From: Arthrobacter castelli DSM 16402
Lineage (GTDB): Bacteria > Actinomycetota > Actinomycetes > Actinomycetales > Micrococcaceae
NCBI RefSeq assembly: GCF_000430705.1
Contig: NZ_AUMN01000011.1
Span: forward strand, 62,001-126,000
Direction: 5' to 3'
DNA: 64,000 nt
Part shown: one piece after another, positions 53,507 to 61,477 of the stretch
Position numbering within the stretch: the first letter of the stretch is position 1
How the letters are laid out: each line of letters begins with the position of its first letter
Program-made: the position numbers and the translations under genes
The notes under the pieces: model-generated
Databases searched by the model: none
What the model was told of the DNA's origin: nothing
What the model saw: the letters and a program-made list of their open reading frames with translations, nothing else

Positions 53507-54599
53507 CGCGGTCATCTCCGGATTCCGGATCGGCGTCACTTCCCACCGGCGCTCTGAAGACCTGATCGAGGCGCTGGAACGGCGCGGCGCCACGGTGATC
53601 CATGCCCCGGCGATGAAGATTGCTCCGGTGGCCGAGGATCTTCCGCTGACCCGGGACACCGAGGCGGTCCTGGCCGCGCGCCCGGACATCACCGTGATCA
53701 CCACAGCTTACGGTCGGCGCCGCTGGACAGAAGCGGCCGATGCCGCCGGTCTGGGTGAATACTTGGTTGAAACCCTTGACAGATCGCGGATATTCGTCCG
53801 TGGTCCCAAGGCACGCGGGGCCGTGCGTGCAAATGGACTGGACGACGCCGGAATCAGCGCCGACGAGCGGACATCCACCTTGGTCGACATGCTGCTCGCC
53901 GAGCCGCTCCGGGGCCAAACCATCGCCTTCCAGCAGCACGGATACGCCGACTTCGAACAGCTGGAGCGGCTCCGTGCCGCCGGGGCCCGGGTGCTGACCG
54001 TCGCCCCCTACCGATGGTTCAAGCCGGAAGGAGCCGATGACAAAGTCCCGCAGCTGATCGAATCCATATGCGCCGGCCATCTCGACGTTGTCACCTTCAC
54101 CAGTGCGCCGGCCGTCGATGCCCTCTGGAGCACCTCCCGGGAAATGGATCTGTCCGGCCGGCTCACGGCTGCCTTCCAAAGCACAGTGGTGTCGGCCGCC
54201 GTCGGCCCCGTCACCGCGCAACCTCTCATCGACGTCGGCGTGGAGCCGATCATGCCGGAGCGCTACAGGATGGGAGCCCTCATCCGGCTGGTGGTGGAGC
54301 ACCTGTCCGAGCACGGGGTGCAACGTTGCGAAACCGCCTTTGGGCAGGTGGAGGTGCGGGGCGACACCGTGACCGTGGCAGGGACCAGCTGCTACATGCC
54401 GCCTGCCCCGATGGCCGTCTTCCGTGCCTTGGTCGCGGCCGGCGGGGCGGTGCTGAGCCGCGATGCGCTGTCCGACCGACTGCCGGCTGGTTCCGGTGCC
54501 CACGCCGTCGACATGGCTGTCAGCCGGCTGCGTACCGCGCTGCCCGAGCCCAAGCTGATCGCCACCGTCGTCAAGCGTGGCTACCGCCTGAGCGTCTAG
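53499..54599 (+). CDS. HemD-like domain fused to a winged-helix regulator (NnaR-like)
   Basis: The 366-residue protein has an uroporphyrinogen-III synthase-like part (GFRIGVTSHRRSEDLIEALERRG; VTFTSAPAVDALW near 197) and a C-terminal OmpR/Trans_reg_C winged helix (SCYMPPAPMAVFRALVAAGG, VDMAVSRLRTALPEPKLI, VVKRGYRLSV). This fusion is the NnaR/Rv0260c type, a regulator of nitrate and nitrite genes in actinobacteria. It starts inside cobA (ATGAATGA overlap). It probably regulates nirB and the nitrate reductase rather than making heme. Confidence 0.85.
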   Translation: MNDAVISGFRIGVTSHRRSEDLIEALERRGATVIHAPAMKIAPVAEDLPLTRDTEAVLAARPDITVITTAYGRRRWTEAADAAGLGEYLVETLDRSRIFVRGPKARGAVRANGLDDAGISADERTSTLVDMLLAEPLRGQTIAFQQHGYADFEQLERLRAAGARVLTVAPYRWFKPEGADDKVPQLIESICAGHLDVVTFTSAPAVDALWSTSREMDLSGRLTAAFQSTVVSAAVGPVTAQPLIDVGVEPIMPERYRMGALIRLVVEHLSEHGVQRCETAFGQVEVRGDTVTVAGTSCYMPPAPMAVFRALVAAGGAVLSRDALSDRLPAGSGAHAVDMAVSRLRTALPEPKLIATVVKRGYRLSV

Positions 54600-54824
54600 G
54601 CTGAGCCAATAGCGGTGCTCCCGACGAAGGTACCCATACCACCCAAGACGGTGGTCCGCGCCCAAAACGGTGGTCCGCACAGCCATTCTCGACAGGAAGG
54701 ACCGTTCCCGGCCCGAGGATATCGGAGTGCTGCGGATCAACGTTCCGACTTCGGGCAGTGACGGTTATCCACAGCCGGGCCCTTACCCATCCGCTGAAGC
54801 ACGCATTGGCGGAAGACTGAATGC
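54600..54824. other. Intergenic DNA with short repeats
   Basis: ACGGTGGTCCGC occurs twice (54648-54659 and 54667-54678). It is followed by ATTCTCGAC and GGACCGTTCC, which resemble the 46.2-kb repeat. I see no ORF or terminator here. Confidence 0.4.
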
Positions 54825-55805
54825 ATGTCACACCGAAAAGTCATGCTGGACATTCAGCGCTCCTGGCCGCAGTTCGACGTTGTCACAGCCCGGGAACTTA
54901 CTACCGCAGGCATTGGCGACAAGCTTCGTCGGGCCGGCGTGAAGTTAGGCGTTCTCTACAAATTGCGACGCGGGGCGTACGTCCGCGCGGACTTATGGGA
55001 CGGGGCCACACTCGCGATGCGCGAACTGATGCGCATTCGTGCACATTTCCTTTCAACACCGCACGCAGGCGTCTATACCCACGCCACCGCAGCCCGATTG
55101 CACGGGCTGCACGTATGGGACGTGCCGCCGCTGATCCATTTGAGTCAACCATTCGCCTCGACCCGCTCGGCCCGGGGGCCGGACACGGTGACCTATCATC
55201 AGCATCTTGACGCCGCCGACATCGTCACGCTGAACGGTCCGCGTGGCGAACGCTACGCGGTTACCAGTCCCGAACGAACCGTGGTCGATTGTGCCCGGAC
55301 ATTGGAAGAGCACCGGGCAGCAATCATAGGCGATCACGCTCTCCGTGAGGGGGCAGACTGGGAACAGATGCATTCTCTACTGCGGGCGATGACGGGCACC
55401 CGCGGTATACGCAAGGCACGTTCCGTCGTCGCGGCTCTGGACGGGCGATCTGAGTCACCGGGCGAGACTCGTACCAGGTTGCTCTTCCGTTCCTTCGACG
55501 TCCCGATGCCGGAGCCCCAGATTCATGTGCGAAGCAGAGTGGGACGCCATCGCGGGGACTTCGGCTGGCGGGGATTGAAGCTGATCGCCGAATTCGACGG
55601 GAAGTCGAAATACTTCGAATACCATCCGACGGATGAGGCGATTTACGCTGAACGACGGAGGGAGAGGGCCCTGATGGAGGAGAATTGGAGCTTTCTTCGA
55701 ATCGAATGGCGCGATCTGTCACGACCGTGGGAGTTGAAGGCACGTCTGCTCAGGGCTATGCAGAGGGCTGCTGCCTGGAGCGGAATAAGAGACAACGCGG
55801 GGTGA
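54825..55805 (+). CDS. Orphan AbiEi-like/DUF559 protein
   Basis: The 326-residue protein has an AbiEi-like N-terminal winged helix (AGIGDKLRRAGVKLGVLYKLRRGAYV), the middle block AVTSPERTVVDCARTL, and a C-terminal Vsr/DUF559 nuclease-like fold (GLKLIAEFDGKSKYFEYHP, MEENWSFLRIEWRDL). No AbiEii toxin is adjacent. Such proteins are common in actinobacteria as solitary genes. They may be regulators, DNA-binding proteins or nucleases. Short repeats flank it on both sides. Confidence 0.75.
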   Translation: MSHRKVMLDIQRSWPQFDVVTARELTTAGIGDKLRRAGVKLGVLYKLRRGAYVRADLWDGATLAMRELMRIRAHFLSTPHAGVYTHATAARLHGLHVWDVPPLIHLSQPFASTRSARGPDTVTYHQHLDAADIVTLNGPRGERYAVTSPERTVVDCARTLEEHRAAIIGDHALREGADWEQMHSLLRAMTGTRGIRKARSVVAALDGRSESPGETRTRLLFRSFDVPMPEPQIHVRSRVGRHRGDFGWRGLKLIAEFDGKSKYFEYHPTDEAIYAERRRERALMEENWSFLRIEWRDLSRPWELKARLLRAMQRAAAWSGIRDNAG

Positions 55806-55884
55806 TTCATGCGCGCAGGCTGCTTTCGGCAGCAGTCACAAACGGCGATACTACGATGGCCGGCCACTGCAAGGATGGAGTTGT

Positions 55885-55983
55885 CGGCGGTCTTCACCCA
55901 CGAGAACGGGCCGAGTCACCGGCGGTCTTCACCCACGAGAACGGGCCGAGTCACCGGCGGTCTTCACCCACGAGAACGGGCCG
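55885..55983. repeat. 35-bp direct tandem repeat array, three copies
   Basis: Copies at 55885-55919, 55920-55954 and 55955-55983 (truncated) are identical and each contains ACCCACGAGAACGGGCCG. They lie in the 389-bp gap between the AbiEi-like and LtrA genes, and CCGTTCTCGAC follows at 56011-56021. The rest of the gap (55806-56194) holds no ORF that I trust. Confidence 0.9.
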
Positions 55984-56194
55984 CAACGTCGACAACGGTG
56001 GTGACCGCAACCGTTCTCGACAGCGAACACCGTCCTGCTTCAACAGCTCGAAAACCGACGCCAAGGAAGCGCGGGAGCTTACCGTGCAATGTGGCGTGGA
56101 CTGCGTGACAGGGACCGTTCGACTTGGATGCTCTGTCCTGAGCAGTTGATCACCCAGTCTGCCGGGCAGCTGCGTAGGAGCCGGAAGTGTGAGG

Positions 56195-57346
56195 TCAGTT
56201 CCGCCAGCGCCGACCCCACGCGGTCAATGCCGCCAGTCCACCCGTGACAGCGAGAACTGACAGGCTCAGCACTATAGTCGGCAGCATGTGTGCGGTAAGC
56301 ACACCGATGATGCCGATGACAACCAGGATCCCCGCGGCGATAAACCGTGATTGGGCCAAGTGTCCGAAGCGGGACCGGAGGAACAGCACGTTCCCGAGCA
56401 GGTAGACGAGAGGGCCGCCGGCAGTGACGATGACGATTGCAGTGGTGAGGTGCTCATGCGACAGGCGCAGCTCCGTGGAGACGGCGACGAGGATCGCGCC
56501 AAGCACCATGAAGGCATGGGCATAGGCATAGGCCGACCGCAGTGCCGACGTCGAACCGCTCCCGCCCCGCACGTCATGCCCGGCCAGTGCGAAATAGTTC
56601 CACCACAGCACGAAGAGGCCCGCGAACCCGAGGAAGAGACTGAGCGCGAGTGAAGGATCGAAAACACCCTCATCGACAATCGTGCCGCCCATGAGCAGGA
56701 TCGATTCGCCCAGGGCGATGATGAACACCAACCGATTGCGTTCAGCCAGGTGATTCGCGTCGGCGTCCCACAAATGCATGGGAGCGCCACCCACGCCGGG
56801 CACCCGGTAGTGGGCCATAGGTGCCGCATAGTCGACGACCACTGCCAAGACCCATACGAGCATTCGGAGTTCCGGGTCGAGGAATGCCCCGGCAACCCAC
56901 AACAGGCCGGCCGCCAGCGTCCAGATCAGCAGCATCTTGTAATTCGTGGCCAACTGCTGTCCGCGGAAGGCGGCCATCATGAAGACCGGGCGGGCGATGC
57001 CCATGAACAGATAGCAGCCGACGAACAGCCAGACCCCGTCCCCGAAAGCGGACGGGATGGCGACCGACATGCCGAGTGCTGCGAGCATCAGGACGCCGGT
57101 CAACAGTTGTACGGCGGTGCGTGAGGGATTCAGCCAGTTCATCGCCCAGGCGGTGTAGTTCCATCCCCACCACACGGCGGCGAAGACGATGAATGTTTCC
57201 GCTGCACCTTGCCAACTCAGGTGTTCGAGGAGCAAGTGGGAGAGCTGGACGATGGCGAAAACGTAGACCAGGTCGAAGAACAGCTCGACCGGGCCAACTT
57301 CAGAGCGCTTCTCCGCCGGGCGCCCCAGCGCAGATTGAACAGTCAT
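56195..57346 (-). CDS. ltrA: Low temperature requirement protein A (LtrA)
   Basis: The 383-residue membrane protein starts KRSEVGPVELFFDLVYVFAIVQLSHLL, the conserved VELFFDLVYVF of the family. AERNRLVFIIALGESILLMGG near 200 is the second hallmark. About ten helices are visible. The biochemical role is unknown. It is the last gene of the SDR-SnoaL-LtrA unit, 14 bp after the SnoaL gene. Confidence 0.9.
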   Translation of the reverse strand: MTVQSALGRPAEKRSEVGPVELFFDLVYVFAIVQLSHLLLEHLSWQGAAETFIVFAAVWWGWNYTAWAMNWLNPSRTAVQLLTGVLMLAALGMSVAIPSAFGDGVWLFVGCYLFMGIARPVFMMAAFRGQQLATNYKMLLIWTLAAGLLWVAGAFLDPELRMLVWVLAVVVDYAAPMAHYRVPGVGGAPMHLWDADANHLAERNRLVFIIALGESILLMGGTIVDEGVFDPSLALSLFLGFAGLFVLWWNYFALAGHDVRGGSGSTSALRSAYAYAHAFMVLGAILVAVSTELRLSHEHLTTAIVIVTAGGPLVYLLGNVLFLRSRFGHLAQSRFIAAGILVVIGIIGVLTAHMLPTIVLSLSVLAVTGGLAALTAWGRRWRN

Positions 57347-57360
57347 GATGAGGAGATCTT

Positions 57361-57690
57361 TCAGCCCTCGCGAATGGTCATCGATGCCAGCTTGTCACCG
57401 GCGACTTGGAAGTCGAAACGGGACAGACCATTGGCGTGGGTACTCCGCCAGTCACCGACTACTGTGACGACGTCGTCATCCGCAGTGACCTGCTGCGGAG
57501 TCAAAATGCCGTTGGCGCCGATGAACTCCTTGTCACTCCAGCTTTTGATGGCCTCCCGGCCGGTGAATATCCTCCCCCAGTCGTCAACGAAACCATCGGA
57601 AGTGAAGGCGTCGAGGAAACCGGCGTCGTCGTTACGGTTGACGGTGTCAATGAACGAAGCCACCGGCTCCGGAATTTTTATATCGCCCAT
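57361..57690 (-). CDS. SnoaL/NTF2-like small protein
   Basis: The 109-residue single-domain protein has PVASFIDTVNRNDDAGFLDAF, the standard first helix of the NTF2-like fold. DWGRIFTGREAIKSWSDKEF and the C-terminal strands ANGLSRFDFQVAGDKL follow. AAAGGA precedes the ATG. Members bind small hydrophobic ligands or act as isomerases. Co-transcription with the SDR suggests a shared substrate. Confidence 0.8.
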   Translation of the reverse strand: MGDIKIPEPVASFIDTVNRNDDAGFLDAFTSDGFVDDWGRIFTGREAIKSWSDKEFIGANGILTPQQVTADDDVVTVVGDWRSTHANGLSRFDFQVAGDKLASMTIREG

Positions 57691-57741
57691 GGACTCAATC
57701 CTTTCATCAGTAGGGCTGCCCTGGACAGCAGGTGGCGCTGA

Positions 57742-58497
57742 TCAGCGGGTCGTGTAACCGCCGTTGGCGAAGATCGTCTGGCCCGTGATCCACCAACCCT
57801 CTGTCGCCAGGAACCGCACGATTGGGGCAATGTCTTCGATCTGGGTCAGCTGATTGCCCATGGCCTGCGACTTGTGGAACTCGACCCGTTCCGGGGTTTC
57901 CTGTGGGTAGAAGAAGGGGGTGTCCATCGGCCCGGGCGCCAGTGCAGTGACCGAGATTCCACGGTCGGCAAGTTCCTTGGCCGCCGCCCGGGTGAAGTGT
58001 TCGACGGGCGACTTTCCACCTGCATAGGTGGAATAGCCATCGGTGAAAGCAGCCAGCAAAGCTGTGACGATGGTGATAATTTTGCCGCCGTCGGCAACTG
58101 ACTTGCCGGCTTCCTTCATGAAGAAGTACGCGGCCTTGGAGTTGATGTCGAACATCGAGTCATACTCTTCTTCAGTCGTCTCTGCCATCGGCTTGCGCAA
58201 TACCTTGCCGACGGTGTTGACCGCAACATCGACCTTGCCCAGGGCGGCCTCAGCGTCGGCAAAAAGCTTCTCCACATGTGCCGGCACGGTGAGATCACCA
58301 GAGAGGGTCACACCCCGGCGGCCCGCGGACTCCACGGCCGCGAGTGTTTCTTCGGCCGCAGGTTTCGTCGACGCCGAGTTGTAGTGGATCACTACATCGG
58401 CACCGGCTTCAGCGGCCTGGCGGCTGATCAGCCCGCCCAGGTTCTTGGCACCACCAGCGACGAGAACAACCTTGTTTTCCAGCGTTGTGATCGGCAT
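57742..58497 (-). CDS. SDR family oxidoreductase
   Basis: The 251-residue enzyme has VVLVAGGAKNLGGLISRQAA (variant TGxxxGIG cofactor loop), NTVGKV, and the catalytic Tyr-Lys in YSTYAGGKSPVEHFTRAAA. It ends WITGQTIFANGGYTTR, the SDR C-terminal motif. AAGGAG precedes the ATG. It starts the operon facing the TetR gene. Confidence 0.88.
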   Translation of the reverse strand: MPITTLENKVVLVAGGAKNLGGLISRQAAEAGADVVIHYNSASTKPAAEETLAAVESAGRRGVTLSGDLTVPAHVEKLFADAEAALGKVDVAVNTVGKVLRKPMAETTEEEYDSMFDINSKAAYFFMKEAGKSVADGGKIITIVTALLAAFTDGYSTYAGGKSPVEHFTRAAAKELADRGISVTALAPGPMDTPFFYPQETPERVEFHKSQAMGNQLTQIEDIAPIVRFLATEGWWITGQTIFANGGYTTR

Positions 58498-58542
58498 GTG
58501 TCTCCTTCTTCTGTTTCACTGATCCATTGAATCTGTATCGAA

Positions 58543-58560
58543 GCTATACACTACTATAGC
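58543..58560. promoter_or_regulatory. Operator-like palindrome before the TetR gene
   Basis: GCTATA (58543-58548) and TATAGC (58555-58560) flank CACTAC, three bases before the TetR GTG. TGTATCGAAGCTATACA overlaps as a second near-palindrome. It lies in the 66-bp divergent gap, so one repressor could control both directions. Confidence 0.5.
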
Positions 58561-58563
58561 AAT

Positions 58564-59274
58564 GTGACAGAGAAACGCAACATCGATACACGGCACCGGC
58601 TCCTGGAAGCTGCGGCCGGGCTCATCGCCGCAGCTCCAGGCAAAGACGTGCCGCTGCGGACGATCTGTGAAAAGGCCGGTGTCAAACTGCCAACCCTGTA
58701 TCACTTCTTCGGCAGCAAGGATGGCCTGCTCGATGCGGTTATCGAGCACGGATTTGATCTCTACATGGGCGTAAAGGGATCGCACGAAAGCAGCGGGGAC
58801 CCTATTCAGGACATCCGCGATGGCTGGGACGCCCATGTCGCATTTGGTCTCGCCAACCCTGGCTTCTACGCCCTGATGTATGGTCAGGTCGCGCCCGGAA
58901 GCCGGCCGGCGGCCCAGGAACGCCCCACAAAGGTGCTCAAGGAATTGGCGATCAAAGCTGAGCAGCAGGGGTTGCTCGTCGTTACGGCCGACCAGGCAAC
59001 GGCGCACATCCTTGCGGCGAACATCGGCGTCACGCTCCGCCAAATGACCAATGACGCTCCGGACCCTTCACTGTCGGGCGCTGCCCGCGAAGCCACCATC
59101 GCCGCCATCACCGGAACACACCCTCTGACGGGGACGGATGACCGGGCCGAGGCCGCATCGGTCCTGCTGTCCAAACTCGCGAATGGACCTTCTGAGTTGC
59201 CGGAACCGGAAATGGCGCTGCTGCGCCACTGGCTCATCCGGCTGGCCCGGCCGCAGAGTGGGACTTCTGCGTAG
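58564..59274 (+). CDS. TetR/AcrR family transcriptional regulator
   Basis: The 236-residue protein has the HTH at about 26-58 (VPLRTICEKAGVKLPTLYHFFGSKDGLLDAVI). An all-helical ligand domain follows, with a C-terminal extension that ends WLIRLARPQSG. It starts at GTG 58564 just beside the palindrome and may be leaderless. It is divergent from the SDR-SnoaL-LtrA operon, its probable target. Confidence 0.88.
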   Translation: MTEKRNIDTRHRLLEAAAGLIAAAPGKDVPLRTICEKAGVKLPTLYHFFGSKDGLLDAVIEHGFDLYMGVKGSHESSGDPIQDIRDGWDAHVAFGLANPGFYALMYGQVAPGSRPAAQERPTKVLKELAIKAEQQGLLVVTADQATAHILAANIGVTLRQMTNDAPDPSLSGAAREATIAAITGTHPLTGTDDRAEAASVLLSKLANGPSELPEPEMALLRHWLIRLARPQSGTSA

Positions 59275-59279
59275 GGTTA

Positions 59280-59725
59280 AGGATTCATACCGACGAACGG
59301 ACGAATTCGCACCATCCGGAGCCACACACGGTAACAGTTGATTCTTCAGCAGCCAGGTTCGATGGAATGCGCCGGCATTGGGAAGAGTACGGTTTCGGTG
59401 TTTGGGCCGTCTTTACCCAAGCGGAACCGGACACCCTCATCGGTTTCACGGGACTCTCCCACAGGAATGTTCATGGCCGCGACGCCCTCAACCTCTATTA
59501 CCGGTACGATCCGGCGGCATGGGGCAAAGGATACGCAACCGAAGGTGCCCGGAAGCAGTAGCGCAGGCGGATGGGCTCCTCCCTGGCCTTCCCGTCCTCG
59601 CATACACTTCCCCGGATAACACTGGATCGCAAAGGACAGCTTTGGCCGCAGGCCTGTCCAGGCGCGGGGACCTTGACGTCGATAATGGCCCATTCGTGGA
59701 CGTATACCTCGCCCGTGGTTGGTAG
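59280..59725 (+). pseudogene. GNAT acetyltransferase remnant, 5'-truncated and frameshifted
   Basis: From 59280 one frame reads HTDERTNSHHPEPHTVTVDS, WEEYGFGVWAVFTQAEPDTL and YDPAAWGKGYATEGAR, a RimJ-like GNAT core, and then stops at TAG (59559-59561). A second frame takes over at about 59550: EAVAQADGLLPGLPVLAY, SPDNTGSQRTALAAGL and YLARGW, the expected C-terminus. A one-base change near 59550 explains this. The normal first 20 or so residues are missing, because the TetR stop lies just upstream. Confidence 0.75.
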
Positions 59726-59776
59726 GACCAGGACAGCGAAACCGTGGCTGGCAGGACCCTGATCGATGGAACAGAC

Positions 59777-61477
59777 CTATACCGGAATGGGTTGCAGTGT
59801 ATCCCCGGGTTCTGCCAACGGCTCCTTGGCAAAATGATCCTCGATGATGCCGACCAGCTTCTCCTTGCAGCTTCCGCATCCGGTCCCCGCCCGGGTGGTG
59901 CGCCCCAGCGATTCCACACTCGAGCTGCCCTGGGTCACTGCAGCTTCGATCACACCCAAAGTGGCACCGCTGCACCTACAGATAGTCGTCTCCGGGCCGG
60001 ACTTCGTGGCAGCGCCTCCGGCGATATCTGTTTCGGCACCGTCGAGTCTGAACAGCGTGGATTTGTCCGGCGGAAGGTCCGCTCCGCGTTCAAACAGCAG
60101 CACCAGTTCGGCACCGGTACGGGGCATCCCAATACAGACGAAGCCCTGAATGATGCCCGCCGCACTGACGATTTTCACGTAGCGTCCGTTTTCAGGATCA
60201 ATCCATTGTGCAACCCGCCGCGGGGCAGGAAGTTCCCCTGATTGATCCGCCACGGCCTGCAGGGGGGATAAGGACTCCTCATCCCACGGCTCCAAGTCCA
60301 CCGCTCCGGCCGCGGACAACTCGACGTCGCGTGCCTTCAGAAGCATGATGGGCGCCTTGGGCGCCTCCAACGGCTCGGAAATGACGGCAGCAGATGCCCC
60401 GGAATTTACGACGCCGGCAAACGCTTCGGAGCGTATGACGCCGGCAGTCGCTCCGGCATCGACGACGGCACCAAGGTAGTTGGCCAGCCAGGATGCCTGG
60501 TTCCACCCCGGGCCGATGAGTCCGGAAGGACCGCCCGCACCGGCGCATTCAGCACAGTTCTGCTCGCGGCAGCGGATGTCTGCACAGTCACCGATGGCGA
60601 AAATCCGTTCCTCAGGATCTGCCGCCAGCCGGTGATTAACCCGCACCCCACGTGCCGTCTCCAACCCGCATCCGGCGGCCAGTTCGACTCGTGGCCGGAC
60701 CCCACAGGAAATCAGCAGCAAATCGCCTTCCACCTCGGAGCCGTCGTCGAGCACCAAAGCCCGGAATCGCCGGCCGGGTTCATCGTGGCGCCAGGTGACG
60801 CCGGTCGAACGAGCCTTGGGCTTGAGGGTGATGCCCCGGCTTTTCAGCGTTTGAGCCAGCACAGAGCCGCCGGTCCGGTCCAGGCTCCGTCCCAGCGGGT
60901 GTGTGCCGTGGTAAACCACCGTCACGGTGGCGCCTTCCTCGGCCGCGGCGAGCGCCGCCTCCAGCCCCAGAATGCCGGCCCCCAGCACGACGACGTGGTC
61001 CCGGCGGCGGACGGCGCACTGCAGCCGCGTGGCATCGGCCAAGTCGCGCAGGGCAGTAATCCCGGCGGGAAGGCAGACCGTGGTGGGGTCCGGATTCAAA
61101 CCGTGCAGATTCGGCACATTGGCCCGTGATCCGGTAGCCAGAATCAATCGATCGTAGGGTTCGCAGGAGCCGTCGTCGAGGGTGATCCGGCGGCGCGCGC
61201 GGTCGATATGCGTTGCCCGGCACCCGGTCCTGACGTCCGCCCCGGCCGCCTTGAGCTCGTGAGGATCCGACATTTGCATGGCGTCCCACGATGTGCGGCC
61301 CACGCCAAGGTCGGCGACCAGCACCCGGTTATACGCCGGCTGCTGCTCCGCGCCCACCACAAGCAACGAGATCCTGCCTGCTGCCAGTGCCGGGAGCAGG
61401 TCGTCGATCAGCCGCGCGGCCACGGGACCATAGCCGACGACGACCACCCGTTCAGCGGGAGTCAGTGGTGCGGTCAT
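59777..61477 (-). CDS. nasB: Nitrate reductase electron-transfer subunit (NasB-like FAD/[2Fe-2S] oxidoreductase)
   Basis: The 566-residue flavoprotein starts ERVVVVGYGPVAARLIDDLL (FAD loop). It has VVVLGAGILGLEAALAAAEEGA near 173 (NAD loop), IFAIGDCADI near 305, and a C-terminal BFD-like [2Fe-2S] site (TICRCSGATLGVIEAAV, GTGCGSCKEKLVGI). It resembles the front end of NirB without the siroheme domain. It should pass electrons from NAD(P)H to the nitrate reductase. Its ATG overlaps the upstream gene's stop (ATGA). Confidence 0.85.
   Translation of the reverse strand: MTAPLTPAERVVVVGYGPVAARLIDDLLPALAAGRISLLVVGAEQQPAYNRVLVADLGVGRTSWDAMQMSDPHELKAAGADVRTGCRATHIDRARRRITLDDGSCEPYDRLILATGSRANVPNLHGLNPDPTTVCLPAGITALRDLADATRLQCAVRRRDHVVVLGAGILGLEAALAAAEEGATVTVVYHGTHPLGRSLDRTGGSVLAQTLKSRGITLKPKARSTGVTWRHDEPGRRFRALVLDDGSEVEGDLLLISCGVRPRVELAAGCGLETARGVRVNHRLAADPEERIFAIGDCADIRCREQNCAECAGAGGPSGLIGPGWNQASWLANYLGAVVDAGATAGVIRSEAFAGVVNSGASAAVISEPLEAPKAPIMLLKARDVELSAAGAVDLEPWDEESLSPLQAVADQSGELPAPRRVAQWIDPENGRYVKIVSAAGIIQGFVCIGMPRTGAELVLLFERGADLPPDKSTLFRLDGAETDIAGGAATKSGPETTICRCSGATLGVIEAAVTQGSSSVESLGRTTRAGTGCGSCKEKLVGIIEDHFAKEPLAEPGDTLQPIPV

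Noticed and set aside
55885-55983. CRISPR array
   Set aside because: The units are contiguous with no unique spacers, and no cas gene is present.
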